64,000 bases of DNA from Diacronema lutheri (Eukaryota; Haptophyta; Pavlovophyceae; Pavlovales; Pavlovaceae): the NCBI GenBank assembly GCA_019448385.1, contig JAGTXO010000005.1:620001-684000 (forward strand), written 5' to 3'. Every line of letters starts with the position of its first letter. The first letter of the stretch is position 1. The notes beneath the pieces are model-generated. The model ran no database searches. It worked only from the letters and a program-made list of their open reading frames with translations, and was not told where the DNA came from. Shown one piece after another: positions 10,583 to 20,019 of the stretch. The translations under genes were made by a program, and so were the position numbers.

Positions 10583-12831
10583 TTGGGCGACGGTAACTGC
10601 TCTTTTATGCCGCTCGTCTCGCGCGCGCTCGTTGGGCTGACGTTGCTCGCCTGCGGCGTGCAGCCGTTCGGCGGCGTCGCGTTCCGCGCGCCGCCGCGCG
10701 CGCCGTTGGCCGGCCGCACGGCGCATTCGGCCGCGCGCGCGCCGCTGCTGCCGCCCACCGGCCCGCACAGCGCGCGCGCCAGGGCCGCGCTGCCGCGGTG
10801 CGCCACCGCGATGGGCATCCCAAAGTTTTTCGGCTGGCTGTGCGAGCGATATCCGCTGCTCAAGGAGCACATTCGCGACGGTCCGGCGGTCATCGAGCGC
10901 GAGTTTGATGCGTTCTACCTCGACATGAACGGCATCATCCACACGTGCACGCACGGCGACGACCTCGCGTTTGGCGAGCAGCTCGACGAGGAGCAAATGT
11001 TTCGCAGGATCCTGCAATACACGGACCGGTTGGTGTCGCTCGTGCGGCCGCAAAAGATCCTGTACCTTGCCATCGACGGCGTCGCGCCACGCGCCAAGCT
11101 CAACCAGCAGCGCTCGCGCCGGTTCCGCGCGGCGCTCGAAAAGAACGCGGACCGCGACAAGCTGATCGAGATGGGCCAGCTCGCGTCGGGCGAGACCATC
11201 TTCGACTCCAACTGCATCACGCCGGGCACGGCGTTCCTTTCGCGCCTTGGCGACGTCTTTCGCCGCTGGATCGCCTACAAGGTCGAGAACGACCCGCAGT
11301 GGGCCCAGGGCGCGCGCGTCGTCTTCTCGGGCGCCGACTGCCCCGGAGAGGGCGAGCACAAGATCATGGAGTACATCCGGATGCGGCAGAGGGCTCCGGA
11401 CTACGAGGCGGGGATGAGGCACTGCTTCTACGGCCTCGACGCCGACCTAATCATGCTTGGCCTCGTCACGCACGAACCCGAGGTCTCGCTGCTACGCGAG
11501 CGGCCGCGCTTCAACCGCGGGCAGGCGCAGCGCTCGCTGTGGAACGGCGACCGGCTTCGCATGACGGCGGATGATTTCCTCTGCCTCGACCTGTCGGTGC
11601 TGCGCCGCTCGCTCGCGCTGCCTAAGAGCGTCCACGCGCAGCTCGACTTTGAGGCCGACGAGCGCCGGCTGATCGACGACTTTGTGCTCATCTGCATGCT
11701 CGTCGGGAACGACTTCTTGCCCGGCCTGCCGCACCTCGATGTGGCGGAGGGCGCGCTCAACATGATGCTGCACGTGTACTACCGGATGCTCCCGCAGTTT
11801 GGCGGCTACCTCACCAACGGCTCCGAGCTGCACTTGGGCCGCTTTGAGGCCTACTTGCGCGAGATCTGCGTCTACGAGGAGCCCCATTTCAAAGTGCGCG
11901 CGCGCAAGGAGCCATGGATGGACGAGCTGCCGGACTACCGGCACGCCTACTATCGCACCAAGTTCGGCATCACGCTCGAGGACGCGCGCGCGCGCACGCA
12001 GGCCGTCGACAACTACATGCACGGTGTGCAGTGGTGCTTGCGCTATTATCACGATGGCTGCTGCTCGTGGACCTGGTAGAGGCGCCGCACGCGCGCGCCG
12101 GCGGTCGTCGCGGTGGTCAATGGCGGAGGAGAGTCGATAGGTTGCCGCCGCGGGGATCGGCGCGCGCCTCACCCGCGCCGCGCGCGCGCGCGCGACCACC
12201 GGCGCAGGTTCTATCCGGACTTTTACGCCCCGCTCGTCTCGGACCTGGTACGCCTTGAGCGCCTCGACCTGACCTTCGACATGGGCAAGCCGCTCGCGCC
12301 GCTCGTGCAGCTGCTCGCGGTGCTGCCGCCCGAGTCCAAGCAGCTGCTGCCCCTCCCCTACCGCCTGCTGATGACGGTGCGCGCTCCCGGCCGCGCGCGC
12401 CGAGCGGAGGTTGGCCGCGCGGCGCGCGCATGCGCGAGTGGCGAGCATTCGGGGACGGCCGCGCCGTGAGCCGCGCGCCCTCCGCCGTGCTCGCGCGTAC
12501 GCGCGCGCGCACTCGCTCGCAGGAGACGGAGTCGGCCGTGATCGACGGCTACCCGATGCACTTTGAGGTCGACCGGAACGGAAAGCAGCGCGAGTGGGAG
12601 GCGACATCTCTCATCCCCTTCCTCGACGAGGAGACGCTGCAAGCATCGGCCAAAGCCATCGACAACGGGCTGCTCTCGCCGACCGAGGCCAAGCGCAACT
12701 CGCACGGCATCGAGACCGTCTTCACGCCGCTCGGCGTGGCGCCCGCCGACGTGCCGGGCCCAAAGGCGCAATCGCCTACGCCGCGCCCAAGGACAGCCAA
12801 GCCGCGCGTCGTCAAGGGCATGCAGGCCTGA
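10583..12831 (+). CDS. XRN-family 5'-3' exoribonuclease with an N-terminal leader
   Basis: Degrades 5'-monophosphate RNA processively. Exons 10583-12075, 12208-12376 and 12523-12831 encode 656 residues. The core starts at MGIPKFFGWL (10810), the usual XRN N-terminus, and keeps the acidic metal-binding motifs YLDMNGIIH, GEGEHKIMEYIR, YGLDADLIML and VGNDFLPGLP. The splice at 12075/12208 rebuilds SWTWFYPDFYAP, typical of the second conserved region. Ahead of the core lie 75 open codons, including a hydrophobic stretch (LVGLTLLACGVQPFGGVAF) followed by an Arg/Ala/Pro-rich region, which looks like a bipartite plastid presequence. Translation may instead start at 10810, giving a nuclear or cytosolic enzyme. 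The protein is short for the family and lacks the long C-terminal regions of XRN1 or XRN2. Confidence 0.9.
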
Positions 12832-14303
12832 CGCGACGAGCGCACGTGAGCGCGGCGATGGCGACGAAAACGATGGTGCTGCCGCGGCCGATGGCCACGA
12901 CGGTGGCGACGACGGCGACGTACCTGGCGACGACGACTGCGCCAACGTGGCGGTTGGGGGGCGGATAACATCGGCATGCGCCGTGCAAGGCGCCGTACGG
13001 ATGAATGACGCTTTGCCGAGCAGTGCGGCTGCGACGCCACTGCTCGCGTGCGCGTGCGCGGGCCGAGCGCGCAGGCACGCCACCTGAGCGCAGCCGGGCA
13101 GCAGCCGCAGGACTTCCGTTGCGCCGCCCGTTGCGGCGGCAAACGCTCATCTGCAGCGCAGCGGCGCGGCCCGCCGCGCACCACCGCTGTTGCCGCAGCC
13201 GCCGCCTTTCGCCGGCGTGCGCGCGCGCCTGCACGGAGGGCGCACCATGCGTGCCACGTTGCGCACAGCGCGCGAGCGCTCGCCAGTCGCGGAGCTCCAC
13301 GCACTGCGCTGCCACCGCCGCTGCCATGGGCCTGCCATCGTCATCAATGAGCCGCCGCCCGTCGGGCGCGCACGCCGTTGGCGCAGATCGCCGGCGCTGG
13401 GGCGCGCGACGGGCAACCGTTGCGGGCGATTGGGGCGTGGTGCGGCTTTTCGACGCGCACGCGACCCTGCTGCGAGCCCGAGCACGGCGTGCGTGAGATG
13501 ACGAGCGCGAGGCGCAAGTCGAGTCATGCGGCTGTGGATCACCCGGACGCCGGCCCGCGTCCTCGCCCGTGGGCCGTGGCGCCGTCAAAGCGCAGGGCAC
13601 CTGCAGAATTCACAATAAGGGGGCGCTGCCCTGGGGCTGGAGACCCCGCCGGGGGGCGGGGGGCCGTTTTTCATGTTGCCGGATTAAAGAATGAACCGAG
13701 TCGAGGCTTGTGAGGGACCGAGGCTGAAGGCCTGCCGGCCAGGATTGAGGCTGCGAGACGTTTGGCCGTCTCGGCGTGCGGCATTAACGAGCGCCGGCGG
13801 CCGGTGCAGGACACCGTTGAAGTGGCGGACCGGGCGTGCGGCGAGGGCGGGCGGTGGGTGCAGGGGAAGGCGCTTGAGGGCGGGCACGCGTATCTCGGAA
13901 GAGCGCGGCCGCTTAGCGGCCTGAGGAAGAGAGGCTCCCGCCCAGCGTGCTGAGGAGGAGAGGCTCTCGCTTGGTTGAGGCTGGTCATCTACCAAAAAGT
14001 GCGCCATCTCGACCGTTTCCCCGTTGGCCGGTTCAAAAATCGTTCGAGTGGCCAATTCCATTCGATTGGCGGGTTCAACAATGCCAATCCGTCGGCAAAA
14101 CCTCCGATTGGCCAGGCTAATTCGATTGGCTGGTCATATACCAAAATGACGAACCCGTCTGAGGAAAATCGTTTGGATTACCCATATAGCATCCCAGGGC
14201 TCGGTGTCCACCTCAGCTCTGTTTTAAAAAGCTGAGGGGTCCCCAGGATTTTCAATTTTGTCGCCACGGCACCTGCCATACGTAGGCACGTTGGACGGCG
14301 ACG
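12832..14303. other. 1.5 kb gene-poor interval, lower G+C in its second half
   Basis: I see no supportable gene. The first 750 bp are GC-rich with only random open frames. From about 13,600 the G+C falls and short repeated pieces appear, including CTGAGGARGAGAGGCTCYCG twice near 13,920 and 13,950. This could be decayed mobile DNA plus the promoter of the following gene. Confidence 0.5.
13981..14170 (+). promoter_or_regulatory. Cluster of CCAAT/ATTGG boxes upstream of the TrhO-like gene
   Basis: Within about 120 bp there are several ATTGGC/GCCAAT elements (TGGCCAATTCC, CGATTGGCGGG, TGCCAATCCG, CGATTGGCCAGG, CGATTGGCTGG). They lie between two copies of GGTCATMTACCAAAAWG, about 150 bp apart. 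CCAAT boxes bind NF-Y in other eukaryotes; a role as promoter of the gene starting at 14304 is an inference. Confidence 0.35.
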
Positions 14304-15908
14304 ATGCTCGTGCGACGCCTCGCGCTCCGGCGGTGGGCGATGCTGCCGCTGCTGTACGCGGCGGTCGCGCACGTGCAACCGCAGCTGTACCACGCGCATG
14401 TCGTTCGGCTCGCCCGACCCGCGAGCGCCGCTGCGCGCAGCCCGCTGCGACGGCGCGGCCAGGCGGGCATGGCCGACGTGGCCGCGGCCGCGGCTCCGGC
14501 GGCAGTGGCGGTCAAGGTGTCGATGGTGGACGCGCTGCGCCGGCACCTGCGCTTGCCGAAGAAGGAGCGAAAGGCGCGCTTCTTCATCGACCTGGACGAC
14601 GCCTCTACCTCCTCGTACGAGCAGCTGATGCGCAGTGTGCGCGAGCACTGGGGCTGGCTGCCTGACGACTTCAACCTCCGGCACACAGCGATCGAGCTCG
14701 AGGTTCGCGGCGGCAATGGCGCGTCGGCCGAAGCGTCCGATCACGAGCGTGGTGACGCCGCTGGCGACGACGCGCCCACCGGCCTCCTCCTCGAGAGCGC
14801 CGCCGACCTGGAGCGCGCCATCCTCGCCGCACGCGCGCTCGGCGTTGCGCCCACCTTCAAGCTGAGCGCGCCCCTGCCCGAGCGGCGAGGCCCGCCGCCG
14901 CGCATCAAGGTGGATCCGGCGGAGGTGATGGCTGACAACCCGCTCGCGCGGATGGTTTCCTTCTACACGTTTGCGCCCGTCGCTGATCCGGGCGCACTCA
15001 AGGCGGAGCTCGAGAGTCGGCTCGCGTCCGTGCGCGTGCTCGGCTCCGTCTATGTCGCGCCCGAGGGCGTCAATGGGCAGCTGATGGTGCGCGCGGACAT
15101 GCTGCCCGAGCTGCGCGCCGCCTTCGACGCGGTGGAGGTGCTGCGCAGCGTTGAGATCAACCTGGGCGACGAGGTGCGTGCAGACGAGGTGAAGCCGTTT
15201 CATCGCTTCAAGGTGACGCACAAGGGTAAGGTGCTGCAGGACGGGCTCGAGGAGAGCCTCGACCTCGCGTCGGACGGCGCGACGGGCGAGGAGATCGCCG
15301 CGGCGCAATGGCACGCCGAGCTCTCCAAGCCCGAGGCCGACAGACCGCTGCTCCTTGACTGCCGCAACTGGTATGAGTCGCAAGTCGGACGCTTTGACGG
15401 CGCGCAGCCTCTCAACACGGCAAAGTTCCACGAGAGCTGGCCCAAGCTTGAGGAGGCGCTGAGCGGCATCGACCCGTCGCGCCGCGTGCTCACCTACTGC
15501 ACCGGCGGCATCCGGTGCGTCAAGGTTGGCGCGTACCTGACGCAGCGCCTTGGGCTCAAGAACGTCGCGAGGCTCGAGCACGGAATCGTCGGGTACAAAC
15601 GCTGGCTCGAGGAGGAGCAGGCGCGCGCGCGCGCGCGCGCAGGCGGCGTGGACGTTGACGAGCGGTCGCCGCCGCCCGACTCGCTCTTTCGCGGCACCAA
15701 CTTTGTCTTCGATCAGCGAGTCGGCGTCAAGATCACCGACGACCGGCTGACGGACGACCCGTTCCTCTCGCTCATCTACGAGGAGGGCGAGGGCTCGCAA
15801 CCGCTGCGCGAGGCGGTCTACCACGAGACGCGCAAGCACGAGGCCAACGGCGACGTCGACGGCGAGCCGTCCGACGCACCGTTCGACGGTGGGCGGCGGC
15901 CGTGGTGA
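14304..15908 (+). CDS. TrhO (YceA)-family rhodanese, putative tRNA uridine hydroxylase, with PB1-like N-domain
   Basis: 534-residue single-exon protein. The C-terminal two thirds match the TrhO/YceA family, which in bacteria makes 5-hydroxyuridine at the tRNA wobble position: an acylphosphatase-like half with VYVAPEGVNGQL, then a rhodanese domain with LLDCRNWYESQVG and the active-site loop YCTGGIRC (Cys399). The first 55 residues contain a hydrophobic leader (RRWAMLPLLYAAVAHVQ) followed by an Ala/Arg region, suggesting organelle import. Residues about 75-190 (ARFFIDLDD, then LLLESAADLERAILAAR) look like a PB1 or ubiquitin-like fold, not usual in this family. After the rhodanese domain comes an acidic tail. 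Family assignment is strong; reaction and location are inferred. Confidence 0.85.
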   Translation: MLVRRLALRRWAMLPLLYAAVAHVQPQLYHAHVVRLARPASAAARSPLRRRGQAGMADVAAAAAPAAVAVKVSMVDALRRHLRLPKKERKARFFIDLDDASTSSYEQLMRSVREHWGWLPDDFNLRHTAIELEVRGGNGASAEASDHERGDAAGDDAPTGLLLESAADLERAILAARALGVAPTFKLSAPLPERRGPPPRIKVDPAEVMADNPLARMVSFYTFAPVADPGALKAELESRLASVRVLGSVYVAPEGVNGQLMVRADMLPELRAAFDAVEVLRSVEINLGDEVRADEVKPFHRFKVTHKGKVLQDGLEESLDLASDGATGEEIAAAQWHAELSKPEADRPLLLDCRNWYESQVGRFDGAQPLNTAKFHESWPKLEEALSGIDPSRRVLTYCTGGIRCVKVGAYLTQRLGLKNVARLEHGIVGYKRWLEEEQARARARAGGVDVDERSPPPDSLFRGTNFVFDQRVGVKITDDRLTDDPFLSLIYEEGEGSQPLREAVYHETRKHEANGDVDGEPSDAPFDGGRRPW

Positions 15909-16003
15909 TCGGCTGGGGAAGAGCAACGGGCCGCGAGCTCCTCACATAATTGCACTATGCAGCCGCGCGCGCGCGCGCGGCGCGTTTGATACGAAGGGGG
16001 GTG

Positions 16004-17293
16004 TCACCTGAGACGTTTGCAGCTGGTCATGGCGACGTTCGCCTTGCAGCTACCAAGCACAAAGCGCGTCTGCGGGAGCAGGCCGCCGTTGCAGCGCTTG
16101 CAGAAGAGCGTGTGGCGGATGGCGCAGTCCTTGGGCAGGCAGCTCGCCCGGGGCCCCACTTTTGAGATGTCCATCGGGATGCACATCGCGCCGTCGGCAG
16201 AAGTGCGCGACGTGATGGTCGGCATCTTGTCGGCACTCACCCGCCGGATTGGCACGTGGTGGTGGGTCATCACGCCGAGCAGGTAGCTTTCCGGGTTGCG
16301 GAAGCGCACCTCGTTCGCCAGCCCGGGGAAGTCAAAGTACCAATCGAGCAGCGGTTTTGCGAAAAAGGCGGCCGCGTGCTTTGCGTCGACAACCGCCGCC
16401 TTGTCGTTCAGTCCGCCAAAATTGAGGCACTGCTTGACGACGACATGGCCACGCCAGAAACTCGGCTTTTCAAGCGTCCAGCCGCGCATGATGTACGAGT
16501 CGTCGCGCAGCTTGATGAAGACGTCGTACGGCGCGCCGTTCGCCTTCTGTGTGTAGGTGAAATGCTGGTGGCACTGCCAGAGCGAGCCCCATTGCCGCAC
16601 GTGCGAGCGCGCGCGGTCATCCTTCTTGGCAAGGTTGTTGCGGAACTTTTCGTTTTGCATGACGTACCTGGCGCGCAGGTACGGGAGCGCCGCCTGCTTT
16701 TTCATGTCGATGATCAGCTTCCCGCCGCGCAGCGCGCCGCCAACTTTTGCGCGGATGCGGTCGGCCGTCCACCGCTTGCGCCCGCCCGCGTCCGTCTGCT
16801 TGTTGACAAAATGGGCGGCGCCGCGCGGCGCGAGCGCAAAAACAGCGTCGACGTGGTGCTTGCGCGCGTTGGTGGCCAAGAGGTGCACCACCTTGGAACC
16901 CAACTCGAGCCGCTCCACCTGGCCGATCACGCATATGCCGATGCGCAGCCGCGCCGGGTCCATCTTGTACGAGCTGAACTGCTGGCGATTTGCTTCGCGT
17001 ATCGCGTCGACGTGCGCTCGCTGCAATTCGATCTCGCGCCGTTGCCGCGTCCACTCCTCTTGCTCCCTGCTGTTCGGCCGAAGCGATGTGAGCCGCCGCC
17101 GATACGCCGCAGCCTCGCCAAACGTGAGGGGCCCTCCTGCGTGCCAGTCGTCGTCGAGAGATGCGGCGCGCTCGTTCCAAGCCAATAAGCTCGCGTTCTG
17201 CGAGACAGGGTCCGAAGCGTTCGACCCGCTGCTCGCGGCGCACCACTGCAGCAGCGCAGCGAGGGCGAGCTCCACGTGACGCCGCAAGGCCAT
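16004..17293 (-). CDS. Secretory-pathway glycosyltransferase-like protein
   Basis: About 429 residues from the Met at 17293 (MALRRHVELALAALLQWCAA), which begins a signal peptide or signal anchor; an in-frame Met at 17338 would add 15 residues. The body shows RIGICVIGQVERLELGS, then HVDAVFAL, and VFIKLRDDSYIMRGW, a pattern seen in lumenal glycosyltransferase-like proteins where an acidic DD motif binds metal and nucleotide sugar. Several NxS/T sites follow the leader, and the C-terminal 60 residues hold several cysteines. I cannot name the family securely. It is divergent from the PDI-ERGIC gene, with 146 bp between the two start codons. Confidence 0.5.
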   Translation of the reverse strand: MALRRHVELALAALLQWCAASSGSNASDPVSQNASLLAWNERAASLDDDWHAGGPLTFGEAAAYRRRLTSLRPNSREQEEWTRQRREIELQRAHVDAIREANRQQFSSYKMDPARLRIGICVIGQVERLELGSKVVHLLATNARKHHVDAVFALAPRGAAHFVNKQTDAGGRKRWTADRIRAKVGGALRGGKLIIDMKKQAALPYLRARYVMQNEKFRNNLAKKDDRARSHVRQWGSLWQCHQHFTYTQKANGAPYDVFIKLRDDSYIMRGWTLEKPSFWRGHVVVKQCLNFGGLNDKAAVVDAKHAAAFFAKPLLDWYFDFPGLANEVRFRNPESYLLGVMTHHHVPIRRVSADKMPTITSRTSADGAMCIPMDISKVGPRASCLPKDCAIRHTLFCKRCNGGLLPQTRFVLGSCKANVAMTSCKRLR

Positions 17294-17439
17294 GGTCGTT
17301 TTCGTCGGCTTCGTCGGCGTTTCTTGGTATAACCACATTTACAATATTCAGGGTAGGACGACAATGTCATGCTCCAGCTGTCATGCTCTAGTTCTCTGAA
17401 CTCGTACGGTACACGTCCTGTACCCATACTACTCAAAAA

Positions 17440-19458
17440 ATGATGCGTGCGATGGCTTCCGCGCTCGAAGGCGCGCACTTCTACAGGCGCGTCCCGCGCG
17501 ACCTGTCGAAGGGGACGCCGATGGGTGGGCTCCTTTCCATCTGTGCTGCCGCCGTGATGGCTTACCTCTTCTTCAGCGACCTTGCGCTTTTCTGGAACGT
17601 GCAGTTTGTGCACGAGGCGCGCGCCGAGCGCGCGACGGACACGGCGGCGCGATGCGCCGCGAGCGCACGACGTCGGCTCACCAGCGCGCTCGCAGTGGCG
17701 CGCGCGCCCGCCCGCAGGTGCGAGTCGACCAGGTGTACGACAATGCCATCAGGGTCAATTTCAACCTGACAACGTTGAGCATGCCGTGCGCGTACGTCTC
17801 GGTCGACATCTCCGACGTCATGGGCGCGTCGGTGCTGAACGTGTCGTCGGGCATCCACCGTGAGCGCGTGCTTGCGAACGGCGAGCGCGCACGCTATTCG
17901 GTACGCAAACCGCTCAAGTCGTCCCAGTCGCGCCTCTCTGCGGCGCGCTCGCGCCATCGCGCCGCGCCCAACGCGACCGTACGCACGCTCGAGGGCGACC
18001 CGGAGGCGCACTGCGTGCGGCTCACGACTGCCAACTTCACCGCGTTCGTCGACGAAGTGCAGGGGCGCGCGCTCGTGCTGTTTGGCGCAGCTTGGTGTCG
18101 ATGGACGCGCGACATGCTTCCCGACTGGGCAGCCGCCACGCGCGAGGTGCGTCGGCTCGGCCTGGACGGGCGCGTGCGGCTTGGCGTGATCGACTGCTCA
18201 CGCGCTGACTCGGCCGCGACGTGCGCGCGCCACTACATCGCTGCCTTCCCGGCCGTGCACTTGTATGAGAAAGGCGCGCGCGGGCTGCATCAAAACTACG
18301 TCGGGCCTCGCGACGCTGACTCGCTCGTCAGCTTTGCGCGGCGCGTGGCGGAGTGGGGGACGTTCACACAGGGGCTCGCGACGCCGTTGCACGCCAACCT
18401 GGCGCGGGGCAACTCGGGGCGGGAGGGCTGCGCCCTCGCCGGCTCGGTCTTCGTCTCACGCGTGCCGGGCAGCCTGCGCATCGCCGCGCACGCCGACGGC
18501 CTCTCGTTCAATCCGCGCTGGATCAACATGGGCCACACTGTGCACGCTTTTTCGTTTGGCGTTCCCGACAGGCGCGAGCGGCTGCGGCACGCGCAGCAGA
18601 TCGCGGCCATCACCGAGGCGCAGCGCAAGCTCGCCGCGCGGCTCGGGCGCGCGAGCGACGGCGACGGCGTGATCGAGACGGGCGAGGTGCGCCGCCGCGC
18701 GCGCGCGCGGTGCGCCGCCGCGCGCGTCGTGCGACCGCCGGCCAAACGGCGGGCGCGAGCGCGCGCACGTCCCTCGGCCGGCGCCGCGCTCGCGGCACTT
18801 CCAGGGCCATTTCGCGCACATTGAGCACCTCGCGGTGCTCCCGCAGCACTCGCGAGGTTCCGAGGTCCACGCCTTCCGCCCGGGCACGAGACGCAACCGC
18901 CTCGAGCGCCTCCTCTCGGACGTGGAGCGGCTGCGGCTCAAGCAGGCGCGCATCTCGCACATTCACGAGCACGACACGCACGGACCAAACTCTCTCGGTA
19001 ACCACTCCTTCATTTCACCGCTGCCGTTCGTCTCGATCGAGCACTACATCAAGGCGCGAGCAGCGGCGCCGCTCGCCGCGGCGTGCACATCTCACGCCCA
19101 GCCTCGCGCGCAGCTCACCGGCGGCGTGCGCGCGGCGCCTCGCCTGTGGCGCTCCGCGCGCGTCCAGGTCGTGCCGACGACGTACCGCTTCTACAATGGG
19201 GACGAGGTGGACTCGTTCACGTACACGGTGCACAACCGCGAGAGCGTGAAGGGCTACTCGCCGACGGTCGTCTTCTCGTACGACTTCTCACCGCTGCGCG
19301 TCCTGATCAACGAGAAGCGCGCAGAGCTCGCCACGTTCCTCACGCAAGTCTGCGCAATAGTTGGTGGCGTGTTCACCGTGTGCGGACTTCTCGACTCCGT
19401 GCTCTTCCACGCCACCGACCTTGTCGCGAGAAAGATGCAGATGGGCAAGGCGACGTAG
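17440..19458 (+). CDS. PDI-ERGIC fusion (PDIL5-3/5-4 type), ER-Golgi membrane thioredoxin protein
   Basis: Exons 17440-17616, 17718-18686, 18805-19053 and 19168-19458 give 561 residues. Order: ERGIC N-terminal domain with membrane helix (GGLLSICAAAVMAYLFF), lumenal strand ending in SMPC, a thioredoxin domain (LVLFGAAWCRWTRDMLPDW), the COPII-coat/ERV41-46-like domain (GREGCALAGSVFVSRVPGSL, then IEHYIK and VVPTTYRFYNGDEV) and a second membrane helix (TFLTQVCAIVGGVFTVCGLL). This is the plant PDIL5-3/5-4 arrangement, proteins that cycle between ER and Golgi. The active site reads CRWT, so the second catalytic cysteine is missing. Introns 1 and 3 have GC donors; intron 3 is 114 bp and open, but only its removal gives the conserved IEHYIK-VVPTTY junction. 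Confidence 0.88.
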
Positions 19459-19503
19459 CATGACCTACTGCTGCACTGCCCACAACTGTCGCACTGCGCA
19501 CGG

Positions 19504-19950
19504 TCAGATCAACGAAGGGATCCCGCCCTTTACGGGGAACCGCTTGGCCGTCTCCGGGCACACCAGCTCCCCCTCCATCACCTCGACCTGCGGGGCGCGC
19601 GGTACTCGGGGCGCGGCCGGTCAGTGCTATCATAGGCGGCCGCTGCACCACCGGCGGCGCGTCGCGCGCTCGTCAGCGCCACGCACCTCGACCAAGACGT
19701 GGTGCAAGGCCTTGAGGAAAGCCTCGTCCTCCGCGTACTTGTCTGGCACTGCGCTCGGCAGCTGGTGCGCGACCCCCAGCTGTTGCAACGCGCCGAGAAG
19801 GGCGTCCCACTCGAGCTTGGCGACCATCCGCGAGATGAACTCGGCGTTGAAGTCAGTTTCAACCTCCTCGACCGTCGCGCCCTCGATCTTGAGGGGGAAT
19901 CCGCGCGCGTTCCCCGGCGACGTGAGCATATTGTGCGTCAGCAGCTTCAT
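19504..19950 (-). CDS. TRM112: TRM112-like methyltransferase activator
   Basis: Small zinc-ribbon partner that activates several tRNA, rRNA and release-factor methyltransferases (Trm9, Trm11, Bud23, Mtq2). Exons (minus strand) 19950-19687 and 19587-19504 give 115 residues, starting MKLLTHNMLTSPGNARGFPL and ending ELVCPETAKRFPVKGGIPSL-I. The splice rebuilds HHVLVE-VEVMEGELVCPE, matching the family exactly. Length is normal (110-130). The intron is 99 bp with a GTGCGT donor. It ends 45 bp from the convergent PDI-ERGIC gene and starts 69 bp from the divergent PhyH gene. TRM6, about 2.6 kb away, belongs to a different tRNA methyltransferase and is not a TRM112 client. Confidence 0.93.
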
Positions 19951-20019
19951 TCCACCACGCGGCGCACCCCGTCGTGTCGCTCCGCAGCCGGCTGGGGGGC
20001 GCGACGTCACGCGGGCACG

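Noticed and set aside
12840-12966. Asp/Gly-rich frame (DGDENDGAAAADGHDGGDDG) after XRN
   Set aside because: No start, no splice context and no conservation that I can recognise; probably a low-complexity GAC/GGC run.
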